DNA of 64,000 bases from Palsa-147 sp963771905. GTDB taxonomy: Bacteria > Acidobacteriota > Terriglobia > Acidiferrales > UBA7541. Of this stretch, positions 1 through 8,871 are shown piece by piece; position 1 is the first letter of the stretch; the number at the start of each line of letters is the position of its first letter. Both the position numbers and the translations under genes were made by a program. The stretch lies in assembly GCA_963771905.1 (NCBI GenBank), contig CAVYVI010000015.1:186001-250000 (forward strand). Direction: 5' to 3'. Under the pieces are notes generated by a model. It was not told the DNA's origin. It ran no database searches and was given only the letters and a program-made list of their open reading frames with translations.

Positions 1-4
1 GCAC

Positions 5-640
5 TCACAGCACATTCACGGCGCGGGCCGCAAGCAGCGCCACAATCGTCAGCGATACGATCGATTGCAGCATCATCCCCATTTTTGCCCAGCGAGACAG
101 CACCGCCGTATCCGTCGGCGAAAACGCCGTGCTGGTGTTGAACGCCAAAAATAAATAATCCACGAAATGGGGCGTCCACAATGTCTCCGCGCCGCCTTCA
201 CCCAACATCTGCGGAAAAAGAAATGAACTGTTGAGATGCCCGCGCGAAGTTTCGCGCACGAGCGGCCCGCCCGCATCGAGCTTCCAATACCACAGCGCGA
301 AGACCAGAACGTTGGTGATCCAAAGCGCGGCCGCGGAACGCAGCAGCGCTCGCGGCTCCTCGCGATGCGACGGAATTCCCTGAATCAAAACACCGAGAGA
401 TGCGATCATCGCGATGGTGATCGCTCCATTGGCGACGAACGCCAGATTCCGCGCGATGTTGTACCGGCCGCGGCGATTGGACTCCACGATGGGAATCAGC
501 AGCACCACAATGACGGCGAGCAGTCCCCAGCTCGGCCCGAACGAAAGTGGCCTGGGCATCGCCAAGTAGAGACACGCCGCCGCCACCATCGCCACGAGCG
601 CGGGCCAGCGCGGTTCTCGAATAATTGTGGTGGCCGTCAT
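5..640 (-). CDS. Small integral membrane protein, ion-channel-like C-terminus
   Basis: The 211-residue product has about five hydrophobic segments: two near the N-terminus (about 12-50), one at 65-85, one at 105-120 and one at the C-terminus (about 185-208). The stretch before the last helix (HFVDYLFLAFNTSTAFSPTD) resembles the pore and filter region of DUF1345-like and two-TM channel-like proteins, but no TVGYG filter is present. It therefore lies in the inner membrane and its function is unknown. The start is the ATG at 640; no strong ribosome site is visible. No operon partner is obvious; the next gene on this strand lies about 780 bases upstream, beyond a repeat-rich spacer. The family assignment is inference; that it is a membrane protein is clear. 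Confidence 0.75.
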   Translation of the reverse strand: MTATTIIREPRWPALVAMVAAACLYLAMPRPLSFGPSWGLLAVIVVLLIPIVESNRRGRYNIARNLAFVANGAITIAMIASLGVLIQGIPSHREEPRALLRSAAALWITNVLVFALWYWKLDAGGPLVRETSRGHLNSSFLFPQMLGEGGAETLWTPHFVDYLFLAFNTSTAFSPTDTAVLSRWAKMGMMLQSIVSLTIVALLAARAVNVL

Positions 641-717
641 ATGGTCGCGGCGCTCCGCACGCCAACAGGTTGGGCGCGCCGGTCGTTGTATCCGGCCGTA
701 ATCGCGTCCGGCGAAGT

Positions 718-808
718 AGCATTTTTGTCCCGATTAGAAATGACGCCCGGGCCGTATTTTGTTGGGGTTGCGGCGAATTCTAATCGTAGGGTGTCCCGAT
801 TAGAGCGC
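718..808 (-). repeat. Dispersed repeat family 1, inverted copy
   Basis: Read on the minus strand this matches the two copies at 23645-23750 and 23848-23950. Shared features are a TCTAATCG ... CGATTAGA inverted pair followed by CGCCGCAA and a second half-site near AATTTCTAA or its equivalent. Divergence is moderate. It lies about 23 kb from the other copies and in opposite orientation. Confidence 0.65.
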
Positions 809-1310
809 ATACCAGGCCGACTGTCGGGGGCCGGGGTGAGGCTCGGTCGCGCGCAGAGGAAGAGTTCGGCCGGATGGATTACACGCCCGGGGCGCGACGA
901 CGGAAGAAGCGCGTGTGTGTCACGAGCAGACAAGAGCTCGGGCCGCCTCGTATCCGGCGTGCCTTCCGATTTGGTCATGGTTTTCATAATTGAGCCAGTC
1001 GCAGCGTCTTTCACCAAGCTAGCACCTGATTCTGCGGAATGGAATGATCAGTTTTCAGTGGACACGGAAGGCTGGTTTCGATTCGCGGATTTATATTGGA
1101 ATGAAAACATTCTGGGGCGGGATTCTCATTCAAAATCTTACACCCTCGTTTGCGGCGGGAGTGAGCACCCGAAAAGCCCTAGGGTCTTCGCTTGAACAGC
1201 GCGTGCGGCTGGGCTACCCACTTTTGAAGCGCAACTCATCTCATAAACCAGAACAGCGGACGAGTAAACGGTTGCCCGGCATCTGAAGCGCAATTGCTCC
1301 GAGCGGGTCC

Positions 1311-1344
1311 ACTTCTCCGATTAATTCGTTTGTCAGGACTTAGC
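1311..1344 (+). repeat. Dispersed repeat family 2, copy A
   Basis: Contains ACTTCTCCG, then GTTTGTCAGGACTTAGC. It aligns with copies at 3574, 10324, 10592 and 11230. Each copy has the order ACTTCTC, about 12 bases, GTT-AT, GACTTAGC, with the tail variable. Confidence 0.5.
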
Positions 1345-1419
1345 CCAGATTCGTGGGGCATCGCAACCGCTATTTCACTCAAGCCAAACCAGAAATGCCA
1401 CCTCTTCGGTCGCGGCATT

Positions 1420-2127
1420 TCACGGAAAGCGGATGGGGATTACGTTGAGAATGTCGGACCAGGCGTGCGAGATCATGCCCGGCCGCAGGCTCGCGCACCA
1501 GTGTGCGAGGATTCCGTAGAGTAGCCCTAGCACCGTGATTGTGATTACCAGCTTAATTCCCTGGTACGAGTGGGCGACGCCGAACAGGACGGCCTGAGCC
1601 AGCACTGCGAGCGCGGCGCTTCCCGTCAACGCCAAAAATTGTCTTTGTAAGTAACCGCGAAAAACCAACTCCTCGCAGAATCCCGAGGTCATTGACATCA
1701 TCACCCACAGCGTGACTTCAACCCCGCCTCGCGGGTTCACAAATCCGAGGGTCTTCACATGGCTAGGTCCAAGCAGGAAATTCATGAAGATCCCCGCGGC
1801 GGCAAATACAATCCAAAACCCCAGGGCAATACCGATGTCGCGCAACACATCTTTCATACTGCTCCAGCGTCCGCCCACCAGATCCCGCAACCGGGTTGCG
1901 CCGGGGATCAGCCCCCCGAGCCATACGTAAAAAGACACTCCCCACTCGGCGACAATTACAGACAGATAGTGGGTCACGTTTCCGTGGTGCTGATTGCCGG
2001 CTGCCAGGCTGCGGCTCTGCATCCATAAAAGACCCGCAGAGAGGGCCAGCAGAACCAGAGTGTGCCATAAAGGTGCGACCAGCTTGGGCTTCCGGTCCCG
2101 TGTCGGCGGTCCTGCATGAGTTGCCAT
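1420..2127 (-). CDS. CPBP-family intramembrane metalloprotease (CAAX protease-like)
   Basis: The 235-residue membrane protein has hydrophobic segments throughout and carries the hallmark CPBP (Abi) motifs. These are CEELVFRGYLQRQF at about 148-161 (catalytic EE plus Arg), a GVAHSYQG His motif at about 183-190 and SHAWSDILN near the C-terminus. Known family members cleave or modify prenylated or membrane substrates; the substrate here cannot be inferred. The N-terminal about 20 residues are polar, followed by a first helix (LVLLALSAGLLW). It is transcribed away from the IS element that begins about 140 bases upstream. A second, distinct CPBP gene lies at 19701-20621. Confidence 0.88.
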   Translation of the reverse strand: MATHAGPPTRDRKPKLVAPLWHTLVLLALSAGLLWMQSRSLAAGNQHHGNVTHYLSVIVAEWGVSFYVWLGGLIPGATRLRDLVGGRWSSMKDVLRDIGIALGFWIVFAAAGIFMNFLLGPSHVKTLGFVNPRGGVEVTLWVMMSMTSGFCEELVFRGYLQRQFLALTGSAALAVLAQAVLFGVAHSYQGIKLVITITVLGLLYGILAHWCASLRPGMISHAWSDILNVIPIRFP

Positions 2128-2264
2128 GGATCATCTCCAAACGAACGGATCCCTCACAACGACGAGTCTTCGCAGCCTAAGCATCCAAATCAGATTCTAT
2201 CCGATGTTCTGCGACGGAAAGTGTGTTCCATTTTATTCTGGCCCAACTATCTTCACTGGGACGG

Positions 2265-3542
2265 CTAGCAGTTTGTTGAAAAATGCAGTTTCGCTGCAAC
2301 TTTAATTCAAAAAACTCGTCTGAAAGTAGGAAGACCAAGGAGGCGAGTGAATGCGCGGCGACGATAATCAGCAAGAAGGAATGTTCAGCTACGTTTCTCC
2401 AGAGAAGCGAGTGCCGACGGACCATCCGTTGCGACCGATCCGCAGGATGGTCGATGAGATCCTGAAGGAAATGTCCCCGCAGTTTGCGAAGTTGTACTCG
2501 GACGTGGGGCGGCCATCGATAGCGCCGGAGCGGCTGTTGCGGTCCCTGCTGTTGCAGATCTTCTATTCGGTTCGCAGCGAACGAATGCTGATCGAGCAAC
2601 TACAGTACAACCTGCTGTTCCGGTGGTTCGTGGGGATGGAGATGGACGAGGTGGTGTGGAATCACGCGGTGTACAGCAAGAATCGGGAGCGCTTGCTGAA
2701 GGAAGAGATTGCCGAGTCGTTTTTCCAGCGGGTGCTGGAACGAGCCAGGCCGTTTATGTCCGATGAACATTTCACGGTGGACGGAACGCTGATCGAGGCC
2801 TGGGCCAGCCAGAAGAGTTTCCGACCAAAGGATGGGAGTGGGAAGCCCGCTGGACCGGGAGGAGAGGTCGACTTTAAAGGGGAAAAGAGAAAGAACCAGA
2901 CGCATGAATCGACTACCGATCCGGATGCCCGGTTGTGGACGAAGTCCCGAGGGAGCGAGGCGAAGCTGAGCTATATGGGACATGTAATGATGGAGAATCG
3001 CAACGGACTTTTGCTGCAGACCTTTCTGAGCGAGGCGAATGGCAGAGCGGAGCGAGATGCTGCGCTGCTGATGGCCGAGGCCGTCCCGCGGGGAAAGCGA
3101 GTGACGTTGGGAGGAGACAAGAATTACGACACGCGAGAATTCGTACGAGAACTGCGCGGGATGAACATCACCCCGCACGTGGCGCAGAACACGAGCAATC
3201 GCAGGAGCGCGGTAGACGAGCGGACCACGCGGCATGCCGGGTATGAGGTGAGTCAGCGAAAGCGCAAACGAGTGGAGCAGTCGTTCGGGTGGATGAAGAT
3301 GGTCGGGATGCTAAAGAAAGTGAAGTTGCGAGGGATCGACAAGGTGGGATGGCTGTTTACTTTCACCGGGGCCGCCTACAACCTGTGCCGATTGCGAAAC
3401 CTGATGGCCAGAACGTGACACGTGGCTTCGACGAGCCGGCTCGGTAGATAGAAAAACCCAAACCACTCCCTTACAACTCAGCGAAAACTCAAAACTGAGA
3501 ACGAAAAAACTTCGACAACTAAATTCTTCAACAAGCTGCTAG
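2265..3542 (+). mobile_element. IS5-family-type insertion sequence with CTAG target duplication
   Basis: Near-perfect terminal inverted repeats are visible. The left end begins CAGTTTGTTGAAAAAT at 2269, and the right end, read inward on the minus strand from 3538, begins CAGCTTGTTGAAGAAT. Both ends abut CTAG (2265-2268 and 3539-3542), a 4-bp duplication of the YTAR type known for IS5 elements. The element proper is 2269-3538 (1,270 bp) and carries one intact transposase. A 12-bp palindrome (CGAGCCGGCTCG, 3432-3443) follows the transposase stop. It looks complete and potentially active. Confidence 0.92.
2351..3418 (+). CDS. IS5-family transposase (DDE)
   Basis: The 355-residue DDE transposase has an N-terminal DUF772-like helical domain (about 15-130, including RPSIAPERLLRSLLLQ) followed by the catalytic core. 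The likely acidic triad is D144 (FTVDGTLIEAW), D256 (LGGDKNYDT) and E309 (KRKRVEQSFGWMK). It cuts and pastes the surrounding element. The ATG at 2351 is preceded by AGGAGG at a suitable distance. Length and motifs are those of a full-length protein, without frameshift or internal stop, and the inverted repeats lie close on both sides. Confidence 0.93.
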   Translation: MRGDDNQQEGMFSYVSPEKRVPTDHPLRPIRRMVDEILKEMSPQFAKLYSDVGRPSIAPERLLRSLLLQIFYSVRSERMLIEQLQYNLLFRWFVGMEMDEVVWNHAVYSKNRERLLKEEIAESFFQRVLERARPFMSDEHFTVDGTLIEAWASQKSFRPKDGSGKPAGPGGEVDFKGEKRKNQTHESTTDPDARLWTKSRGSEAKLSYMGHVMMENRNGLLLQTFLSEANGRAERDAALLMAEAVPRGKRVTLGGDKNYDTREFVRELRGMNITPHVAQNTSNRRSAVDERTTRHAGYEVSQRKRKRVEQSFGWMKMVGMLKKVKLRGIDKVGWLFTFTGAAYNLCRLRNLMART

Positions 3543-3573
3543 TCGCGTTATCGGAGATTTGAACTGGCACTTC

Positions 3574-3607
3574 ACTTCTCCAGTAAGCGCGTTTATCGGC
3601 ACGGGAG
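3574..3607 (+). repeat. Dispersed repeat family 2, copy B
   Basis: ACTTCTCCAGTAAGCGCG followed by TTTATCGGCACGG. It lies between the right end of the IS element and the 3' end of the HugZ-like gene. Confidence 0.5.
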
Positions 3608-3621
3608 TGTCGCACAGCTGT

Positions 3622-4416
3622 TCACATTTGCCGCGATTGCCCTACCATTTCTACCAGAACTTGCCGGGCTTCCAACGGACTGCTCACCTCCCGCAAGAAT
3701 GCGATGCGGGCTCCGCGCGTGCCATCCGGAGTTTTCAAGCGAACGTGGAAGCCAAGACGGTCGACCGAAGTCATCGTCACTTCCTGCGACTCGATTCCAG
3801 CAAATGCCCGGGCAAGCAGGACGAGCGCATCTGCGTGATCGGTATTCATATGTTGGATGATGCCGGTTGCCGAGTCAGCCAGCGGGTCGGGTTGCGCGCC
3901 GTAATATTCCGAGGCAGAGACCCAGCCCATCACGCCGAAGCCGCCCACGTAATAAACGTCGACCACATCCATCCGGTAAAAGGAAAAGTCCTCAAAGTCC
4001 ACCCAGTATTTGCTATTGGCGTAACGCGCCAGATAGAGTGTCCGTGCTTCAGCCACCTGCGGCGCAGGTACAGGTAGAATATTTCCCAGCAACGTGACCC
4101 TGGACGCTCCCAAGGGATCGCCGATGGCATCAGGCTGCGTCACCAACAAGCTCGAACGCGGGTCATCCTGTAAATTTTGAGTATGCATCGCCATCGTGCT
4201 GATGAGGAAGATCGGATTCGCATGGTCGTCCAATCCATAGGGCATCACGGATCCGAACGGGAACCCTTTCTGTTTCCGTGAGAGTGTCGAGAGACTCCCA
4301 ACCCGGCCCAGATACATCAAGGTGCGCGCTCGTTCGGCAAACGTAGGCTCAGCGACCGCAGGTTGATTACTCGCCGCGCCCGTGCCCGCGTGTTTCCCTG
4401 CCGCTAATGAAGACAT
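3622..4416 (-). CDS. HugZ-like pyridoxamine-phosphate-oxidase-fold protein (FMN/heme)
   Basis: From the ATG at 4416 the product is 264 residues, the usual length for the HugZ/PPOX-like group. The longer open frame upstream overlaps the divergent hydrolase and is not credible. The N-terminal half has the split-barrel pattern (FAERARTLMYLGRVGSLST, then FGSVMPYGLDDHANPIFLIS). The C-terminal half carries HMNTDHADALVLLARAF and YRMDVVDVYYVGGFGVMGWV, typical of the DUF2470 domain that contributes the heme-proximal face in HugZ. Family members bind flavin or degrade heme to release iron; which applies here is not decided by sequence. It is divergent from the Tat-exported hydrolase at 4706, with about 290 bases between the starts. 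Confidence 0.85.
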   Translation of the reverse strand: MSSLAAGKHAGTGAASNQPAVAEPTFAERARTLMYLGRVGSLSTLSRKQKGFPFGSVMPYGLDDHANPIFLISTMAMHTQNLQDDPRSSLLVTQPDAIGDPLGASRVTLLGNILPVPAPQVAEARTLYLARYANSKYWVDFEDFSFYRMDVVDVYYVGGFGVMGWVSASEYYGAQPDPLADSATGIIQHMNTDHADALVLLARAFAGIESQEVTMTSVDRLGFHVRLKTPDGTRGARIAFLREVSSPLEARQVLVEMVGQSRQM

Positions 4417-4705
4417 TCCTGTTCTCCCATATGAATTCGGCACATGATCCGGGATTCTCTTGCGTCCCGGGTCCTTCGAACAAGCTAACACGTTGTGGCT
4501 CGAGCTGTCCGCATAATGGGACCGCACCGGCTGCGCCGGTTGACTCGACTCTCCAGTGGCAGTACATTCACCGAATCCCGCGCACAATCGAGTTCTGCGT
4601 GGCCGCGGCGTCATCGCTTGGTAACGCAGGAAAGGATTTCCGATGACTTCCGACAACGCTGGCCAGCTCAGGTGGCTTTTGTCTGAGTGTTCCGGAGGAG
4701 GAAAC

Positions 4706-5797
4706 ATGTCCGTGCCCGACGAAATGATGTCCGCCGAGGATACGATCAAAATGTCCGAAGAAATCAACCATCCACGCCGCCGCTTTTTGGGCATTGCGGC
4801 CATGGGTATTGCTGCCGCCGAGTTCGGCGTACTCGGTTCTGCGGCCGCGCAGGCCGGCACGGCAAAACCGGCAGTTGCGACCTCGCTTATGACGGGGACG
4901 AACACGTCGTTTGGCCCTCTCAAGCAGATCAATGCCGGACTTCTGAACGTTGGCTATGCCGAAGTCGGTCCGAGCGGTGGACCCGTGGTGATTCTTCTGC
5001 ACGGCTGGCCCTACGACATTCACAGCTACGTTGATGTCGCGCCTTTGTTGGCGTCGGCGAGCTACCGGGTGATCGTCCCGTATCTGCGCGGCTATGGCAC
5101 GACGCACTTCATTTCAGGTGAAACCTTCCGGAATGCGCAGCAATCGGTCGTTGCTCTCGATATCATCGCGTTGATGGATGCTCTCAACATCAAAAAAGCA
5201 ATCATCGCCGGTTTTGATTGGGGAGCGCGGACGGCCGACATCATGGCGGCGCTCTGGCCTGAACGCTGCAAGGCGATCGTCTCCGTGAGCGGTTATCTGA
5301 TTACCAGTCTTAAGGCGAACCTACAGCCATTGCCGCCGTTGGCTGAATATGGATGGTGGTACCAATATTATTTTGCCACGGAACGCGGCAAGCTCGGCTA
5401 CAGCGCGAACACACGCGATTTTAACAAGCTCATCTGGAAGATCGTCTCGCCGAAATGGGACTTCGATGATGCCACGTTCGACCGCACCGCCGAGTCGTTC
5501 AACAACCCGGATCACGTCGCGATCGTCATCCACAATTACCGCTGGCGGCTGAGCCTGGCTAAAGGCGAAGTGCAATACAACGATCTAGAACAGAAACTTT
5601 TCGAAGGTCCCGTTATCACTGTGCCGGCAATCACGATTGCCAGTGATTTCGACGGCCCGGCCGCGGACGGAAAACCCTATCGAGAGAAATTCTCGGGCAA
5701 ATATTCGCACCGAATCTTAAAGGGCATCGGCCACAATGTGCCTCAAGAGGCTCCTCAGGCCTTTGCCAAAGCTGTCGTTGATGTCGACGCGTATTGA
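4706..5797 (+). CDS. Tat-exported alpha/beta hydrolase (epoxide-hydrolase/haloalkane-dehalogenase-like)
   Basis: The ATG at 4706 has a strong ribosome site (GGAGGAGG) just upstream and gives 363 residues; the in-frame ATG at 4643 lacks one. Residues about 24-50 (PRRRFLGIAAMGIAAAEFG) form a twin-arginine signal ending near AAAQA, so export folded to the periplasm is expected. The hydrolase core shows the oxyanion motif LLHGWPYDIHSY and the nucleophile elbow region GFDWGARTA, where Asp takes the nucleophile place as in epoxide hydrolases and dehalogenases. The catalytic His is in GIGHNVPQEAP near the C-terminus. The substrate is unknown. An SDR fragment follows directly downstream. Confidence 0.87.
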   Translation: MSVPDEMMSAEDTIKMSEEINHPRRRFLGIAAMGIAAAEFGVLGSAAAQAGTAKPAVATSLMTGTNTSFGPLKQINAGLLNVGYAEVGPSGGPVVILLHGWPYDIHSYVDVAPLLASASYRVIVPYLRGYGTTHFISGETFRNAQQSVVALDIIALMDALNIKKAIIAGFDWGARTADIMAALWPERCKAIVSVSGYLITSLKANLQPLPPLAEYGWWYQYYFATERGKLGYSANTRDFNKLIWKIVSPKWDFDDATFDRTAESFNNPDHVAIVIHNYRWRLSLAKGEVQYNDLEQKLFEGPVITVPAITIASDFDGPAADGKPYREKFSGKYSHRILKGIGHNVPQEAPQAFAKAVVDVDAY

Positions 5798-5870
5798 TCG
5801 GCGTTAGCCTGCGTAGGCCGCGCAACGCGACGTTGTGAAAATCGGCTTCCCCGCTGTGAAGGAGAGACCG

Positions 5871-5987
5871 ATGGACCAAGATTCAAAGCGCGTGGCCCTG
5901 ATCAACGGCGCGTCGTCGGGGAGATGTAGGCGGTCATCCAATGGCGTGAGCATCTTGGGACTTCCGATTCCCGCGCTGGCCGATTGA
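5871..5987 (+). pseudogene. 5' fragment of a short-chain dehydrogenase/reductase gene
   Basis: An ATG at 5871 with a good ribosome site (AAGGAGAG) begins MDQDSKRVALINGASSG. This is the first strand and glycine-rich cofactor turn of an SDR (normally TGASSGIG; here the first T is N). After GASSG the homology stops abruptly, the frame runs into unrelated sequence and it ends at TGA 5985-5987. The remaining about 230 residues of an SDR are absent. It sits 73 bases after the hydrolase, so it probably once formed an operon with it. Confidence 0.7.
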
Positions 5988-6135
5988 CCGGAAGTTCGAG
6001 GGCGTTGCTCTCTGGCAACTCCGTCTATCGGGAGTTGGATGTCAGTAGCCGGATATGGGCGCGCTGAATGCAAGCCGCCCGGTTGATGTGTCAACCGGTT
6101 ACGAATCTCGTGGATTGGAAAATGATTCTGGCGGC

Positions 6136-8057
6136 CTAGACCTTCGTCTTGGAACGGGGCAAAGGAGCATCCTGCAAAGTCAACCGGAGCGTGAAATGAA
6201 ACGTACTGCCTTGACCTTGCTGACTTTCCATCCAAATCGCTCCGCCCATCGTCGTTACAAGTCTTGAGCAGATCGTCAGTCCCATCCCGGTGCCGCCAAA
6301 TTTTCGCGTCGTGGAGCTGTCAGCTTGCGAGAATGGTTCAAAGATTTTTTCTCGCTTGTCCTCAGGGATGCCAACGCCCGTGTCCTTCACGATGAAGTGC
6401 AGGCGAGTGATGGACTCTTCGTGCGATTCTTCCTCCACGCTGACAAACACGTGACCCCGTTCCGTGAACTTGATCGCGTTTCCGACCAAATTGATCAGAA
6501 TCTGACGGATGCGCCTGGGATCACCGACAACGGCCTCTGGAACGTCTGGTTGAACATCGTATTTCAGGTCCAGACCCTTCTCGTGCGCTCCGGCACTTAG
6601 CGCCTTCAAAGTTTCGCTCAGGCGTTCCCGAAGTTCAAACGGGATTGACTCGAGTTCCAGGTGTCCCGCTTCCATCTGAGAATAGTCCAGAATGTCGTTG
6701 ATGATCGAAAGCAAGGACTCGGCCGACGAACGCACCACGCCCAGGTATTCGCGCTGCTCGGTAGTAAGTTCCGTATCCAAAACCAGCTCGGTCATGCCGA
6801 AAATGCCATTCATCGGCGTGCGAAGCTCATGACTCATGGTCGCCAGAAACCTGGTTTTCGCCTCATTGGCTGCTTCGGCGGCGTACTTCGCTTCCCGGAG
6901 GACGCTCTCGAATCGTTTCTGCTCGGTGATGTCGCGGATCGCGCTGGAGACAAGTAGGCCTTCCTCGATCTCGACCGGGCCCAGGGTGATTTCCGCTGGG
7001 AATTCGCTCCCATCTTTACGCAGGCCGTAGAATTCGAACCCCGTGCCCATGGGACGGCACCTGGGGGCGGCGAAAAACTGGACCCGGTGGTTCAAGTGCC
7101 TTCCCCGAAAGCGTTCCGGCAGGAGCGTCTCCACGTTTTGGTGCAACAATTCCGTTCGCGAATAGCCGAACAATTGTTCGGCCTGCGAATTCACAAGAAC
7201 AATTTCCCCTCCGCGGCTAACGACGATCATGGCGTCGGGCGCCGACTCCAAGAGACCCTTGAACTTGCTCTCCGCCCGCTTGCTGAATTCGAGTTCCAAC
7301 GCTTGGGCTGAGTAGCGGCGGTCAGCCCGCGACGTTAAAAGTGCAACGATGAGAACCACAAAAGTAACGAAGACGATGCCGGCTGTGCCCAACGAGGTTA
7401 CGCTGAGAGCATGAGACAGGTCACCGTTGACGGAGGTCGAGGAGGTAAAACGCGCCGCTGCCATGCCGGTGTAGTGCATGACAGGAATCGCCGCTCCCAT
7501 CACGACTGCACTGATGATTTTTCTCCAACCGCCCGATTTCGTCTCCTCCCGAAAATGAAAAGCCAGCCACAGGGCGACCAAAGAAATCATGATTGCCAGG
7601 ATGACGGAGATCGTGACAATCCCGCTGGAATACTGGCACATGGCGGGCAGGCGCATCGCTGCCATGCCGATGTAGTGCATGCCGGCGATCGCGCCTCCCA
7701 TGAAGACGCTGCCGACTAGCGCTCGAAATAAGCCCATCCTCTTTCGGCTCACGACAAACAACGCGATCGCCGATGCGAATACAGCGGTGAGAAGAGAAAG
7801 CAACACCGTCGGCCAGTCGTATAAGACCGCAACGGGCAAGGGAAGGCAAGCATCCCCACGAAGTGCATCGGCGATATGCCGATTCCCATGGCCACGGCGC
7901 CGCCGCCCAGCCATAAACTGCGCGCCCTGCCTTGCGACGACGTCACCCTTCCCGCGAGATCTAGAGCGGCATAGGAAGCCAGCACGGAAATGAGAACCGA
8001 CAACGCGACAAGACGGTAGCCGTATGAGCCGACCATTGCGAGATCAGGTGAATTCAT
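6136..8057 (-). pseudogene. MHYT-PAS sensor histidine kinase, interrupted by a frameshift
   Basis: Two overlapping frames make one protein of about 640 residues. The N-terminal frame starts at 8057 (MNSPDLAMVGSYGYRLVALS) and carries the first MHYT repeat (SPMHFVGMLAF). The frame then shifts near 7840-7843, in a short G-rich run, and continues from LPVAVLYDWPTVLLSL. It carries two more MHYT repeats (GMHYIGMAAMRL, VMHYTGMAAARF), a PAS domain (GLLESAPDAMIVVSRGGEIV), HisKA (ATMSHELRTPMNGIFGM) and HATPase boxes (LVGNAIKFTERG, KDTGVGIP, GGTGMGL). MHYT is proposed to sense diatomic gases through copper. There is no receiver domain and no adjacent regulator. All catalytic motifs are intact, so a sequencing slip or a very recent mutation is possible. 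Confidence 0.85.
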
Positions 8058-8347
8058 AACTCGGCCTATCTTTGATATCGGGAACTCGGGGCTTGCTTTG
8101 GACTCCAGGCTAGACCCGACAACTTCGGCTGGCAGTCCTAACCCGAAGAGAAACTCGAAGGGGATTCTATTTTGACCCGCCGGGTATCCAAGTCAAGCGC
8201 GGCGGACAAATCGCAGCGTACGAGTTAACCCGCCGATGCGAGCTGACCGAGCATTGCTTGTATACGAGGGCCGAAAGGACTGGTTTGAAGCGAATTCGAA
8301 GTGATCAGCCTGGAGAATGGCAGGAACAGATTTTGAGGGCAACCTGC

Positions 8348-8764
8348 TCAGCGCCGTTTCTTGCTTTCGTTCTGTGCTACGCGCGCCTTCACCAGTTTTT
8401 TAACAAGCGCAGTCGGCAGTGGTCTGTCCGCAGGAAATTGGATGGTCCCTTTGGACGTCGAGAAGCCCTTCAGTTCGTTCTTGAACGCCTCGATCACGGA
8501 CGCGGTGGGGAACAAACTGCAGTGGCCGGAAAACGCGGCGAACCACAGCAGCACTCTTTTGTGCTTGAACGCAGGAATCCGATAGCTGATGGTCTCGGTC
8601 GCTTCCGGTGGCACAGCGGACCGAATTGCTTCGCGCATCTTGTTCAAGGTGCTGCGGGCGGGTTCCGGGACACCAGCAAGGTATTCATCAACGTTTTTCG
8701 GAGGGCCCTTGCCTCTCGCCGCAGAACTGCGATTGCCGGACTTCCCTTTTTTCATGCGGGCCAT
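8348..8764 (-). CDS. DUF1801-family protein (YdhG-like)
   Basis: The 138-residue protein has a Lys/Arg-rich N-terminal tail and then the DUF1801 core. It shows VDEYLAGVPEPARSTLNKMREAIRSAVP, ETISYRIPAFKHKRVLLWFAAF, and IEAFKNELKGFSTSKGTIQFP, followed by PLPTALVKKLVKARVAQNESK. Family members are small cytoplasmic proteins; one Bacillus relative is described as an iron chaperone, and the role here is unknown. It stands alone between two damaged genes. A piece of a paralogue (IEAFKNELKGFTT) survives at about 17655-17760. Confidence 0.85.
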   Translation of the reverse strand: MARMKKGKSGNRSSAARGKGPPKNVDEYLAGVPEPARSTLNKMREAIRSAVPPEATETISYRIPAFKHKRVLLWFAAFSGHCSLFPTASVIEAFKNELKGFSTSKGTIQFPADRPLPTALVKKLVKARVAQNESKKRR

Positions 8765-8871
8765 GCTACAAAAACTTCCACTTCAAGTCCACGCTCCAGA
8801 GCGTTGGGCACCGTTGGACACGAAAAATGCGAGAGGTTATTCCGGGCTCAATTGTTACTGGCCAAGTCCCC

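Larger units (their letters stand above)
641..1419. other. Gene-poor spacer with repeat copies
   Basis: No convincing gene was found. Long open frames on both strands here look like shadows: their translations are Arg/Pro-rich and one merely translates the dispersed repeat at 718-808. Two repeat families (718-808 and 1311-1344) fall in this gap. Confidence 0.6.
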
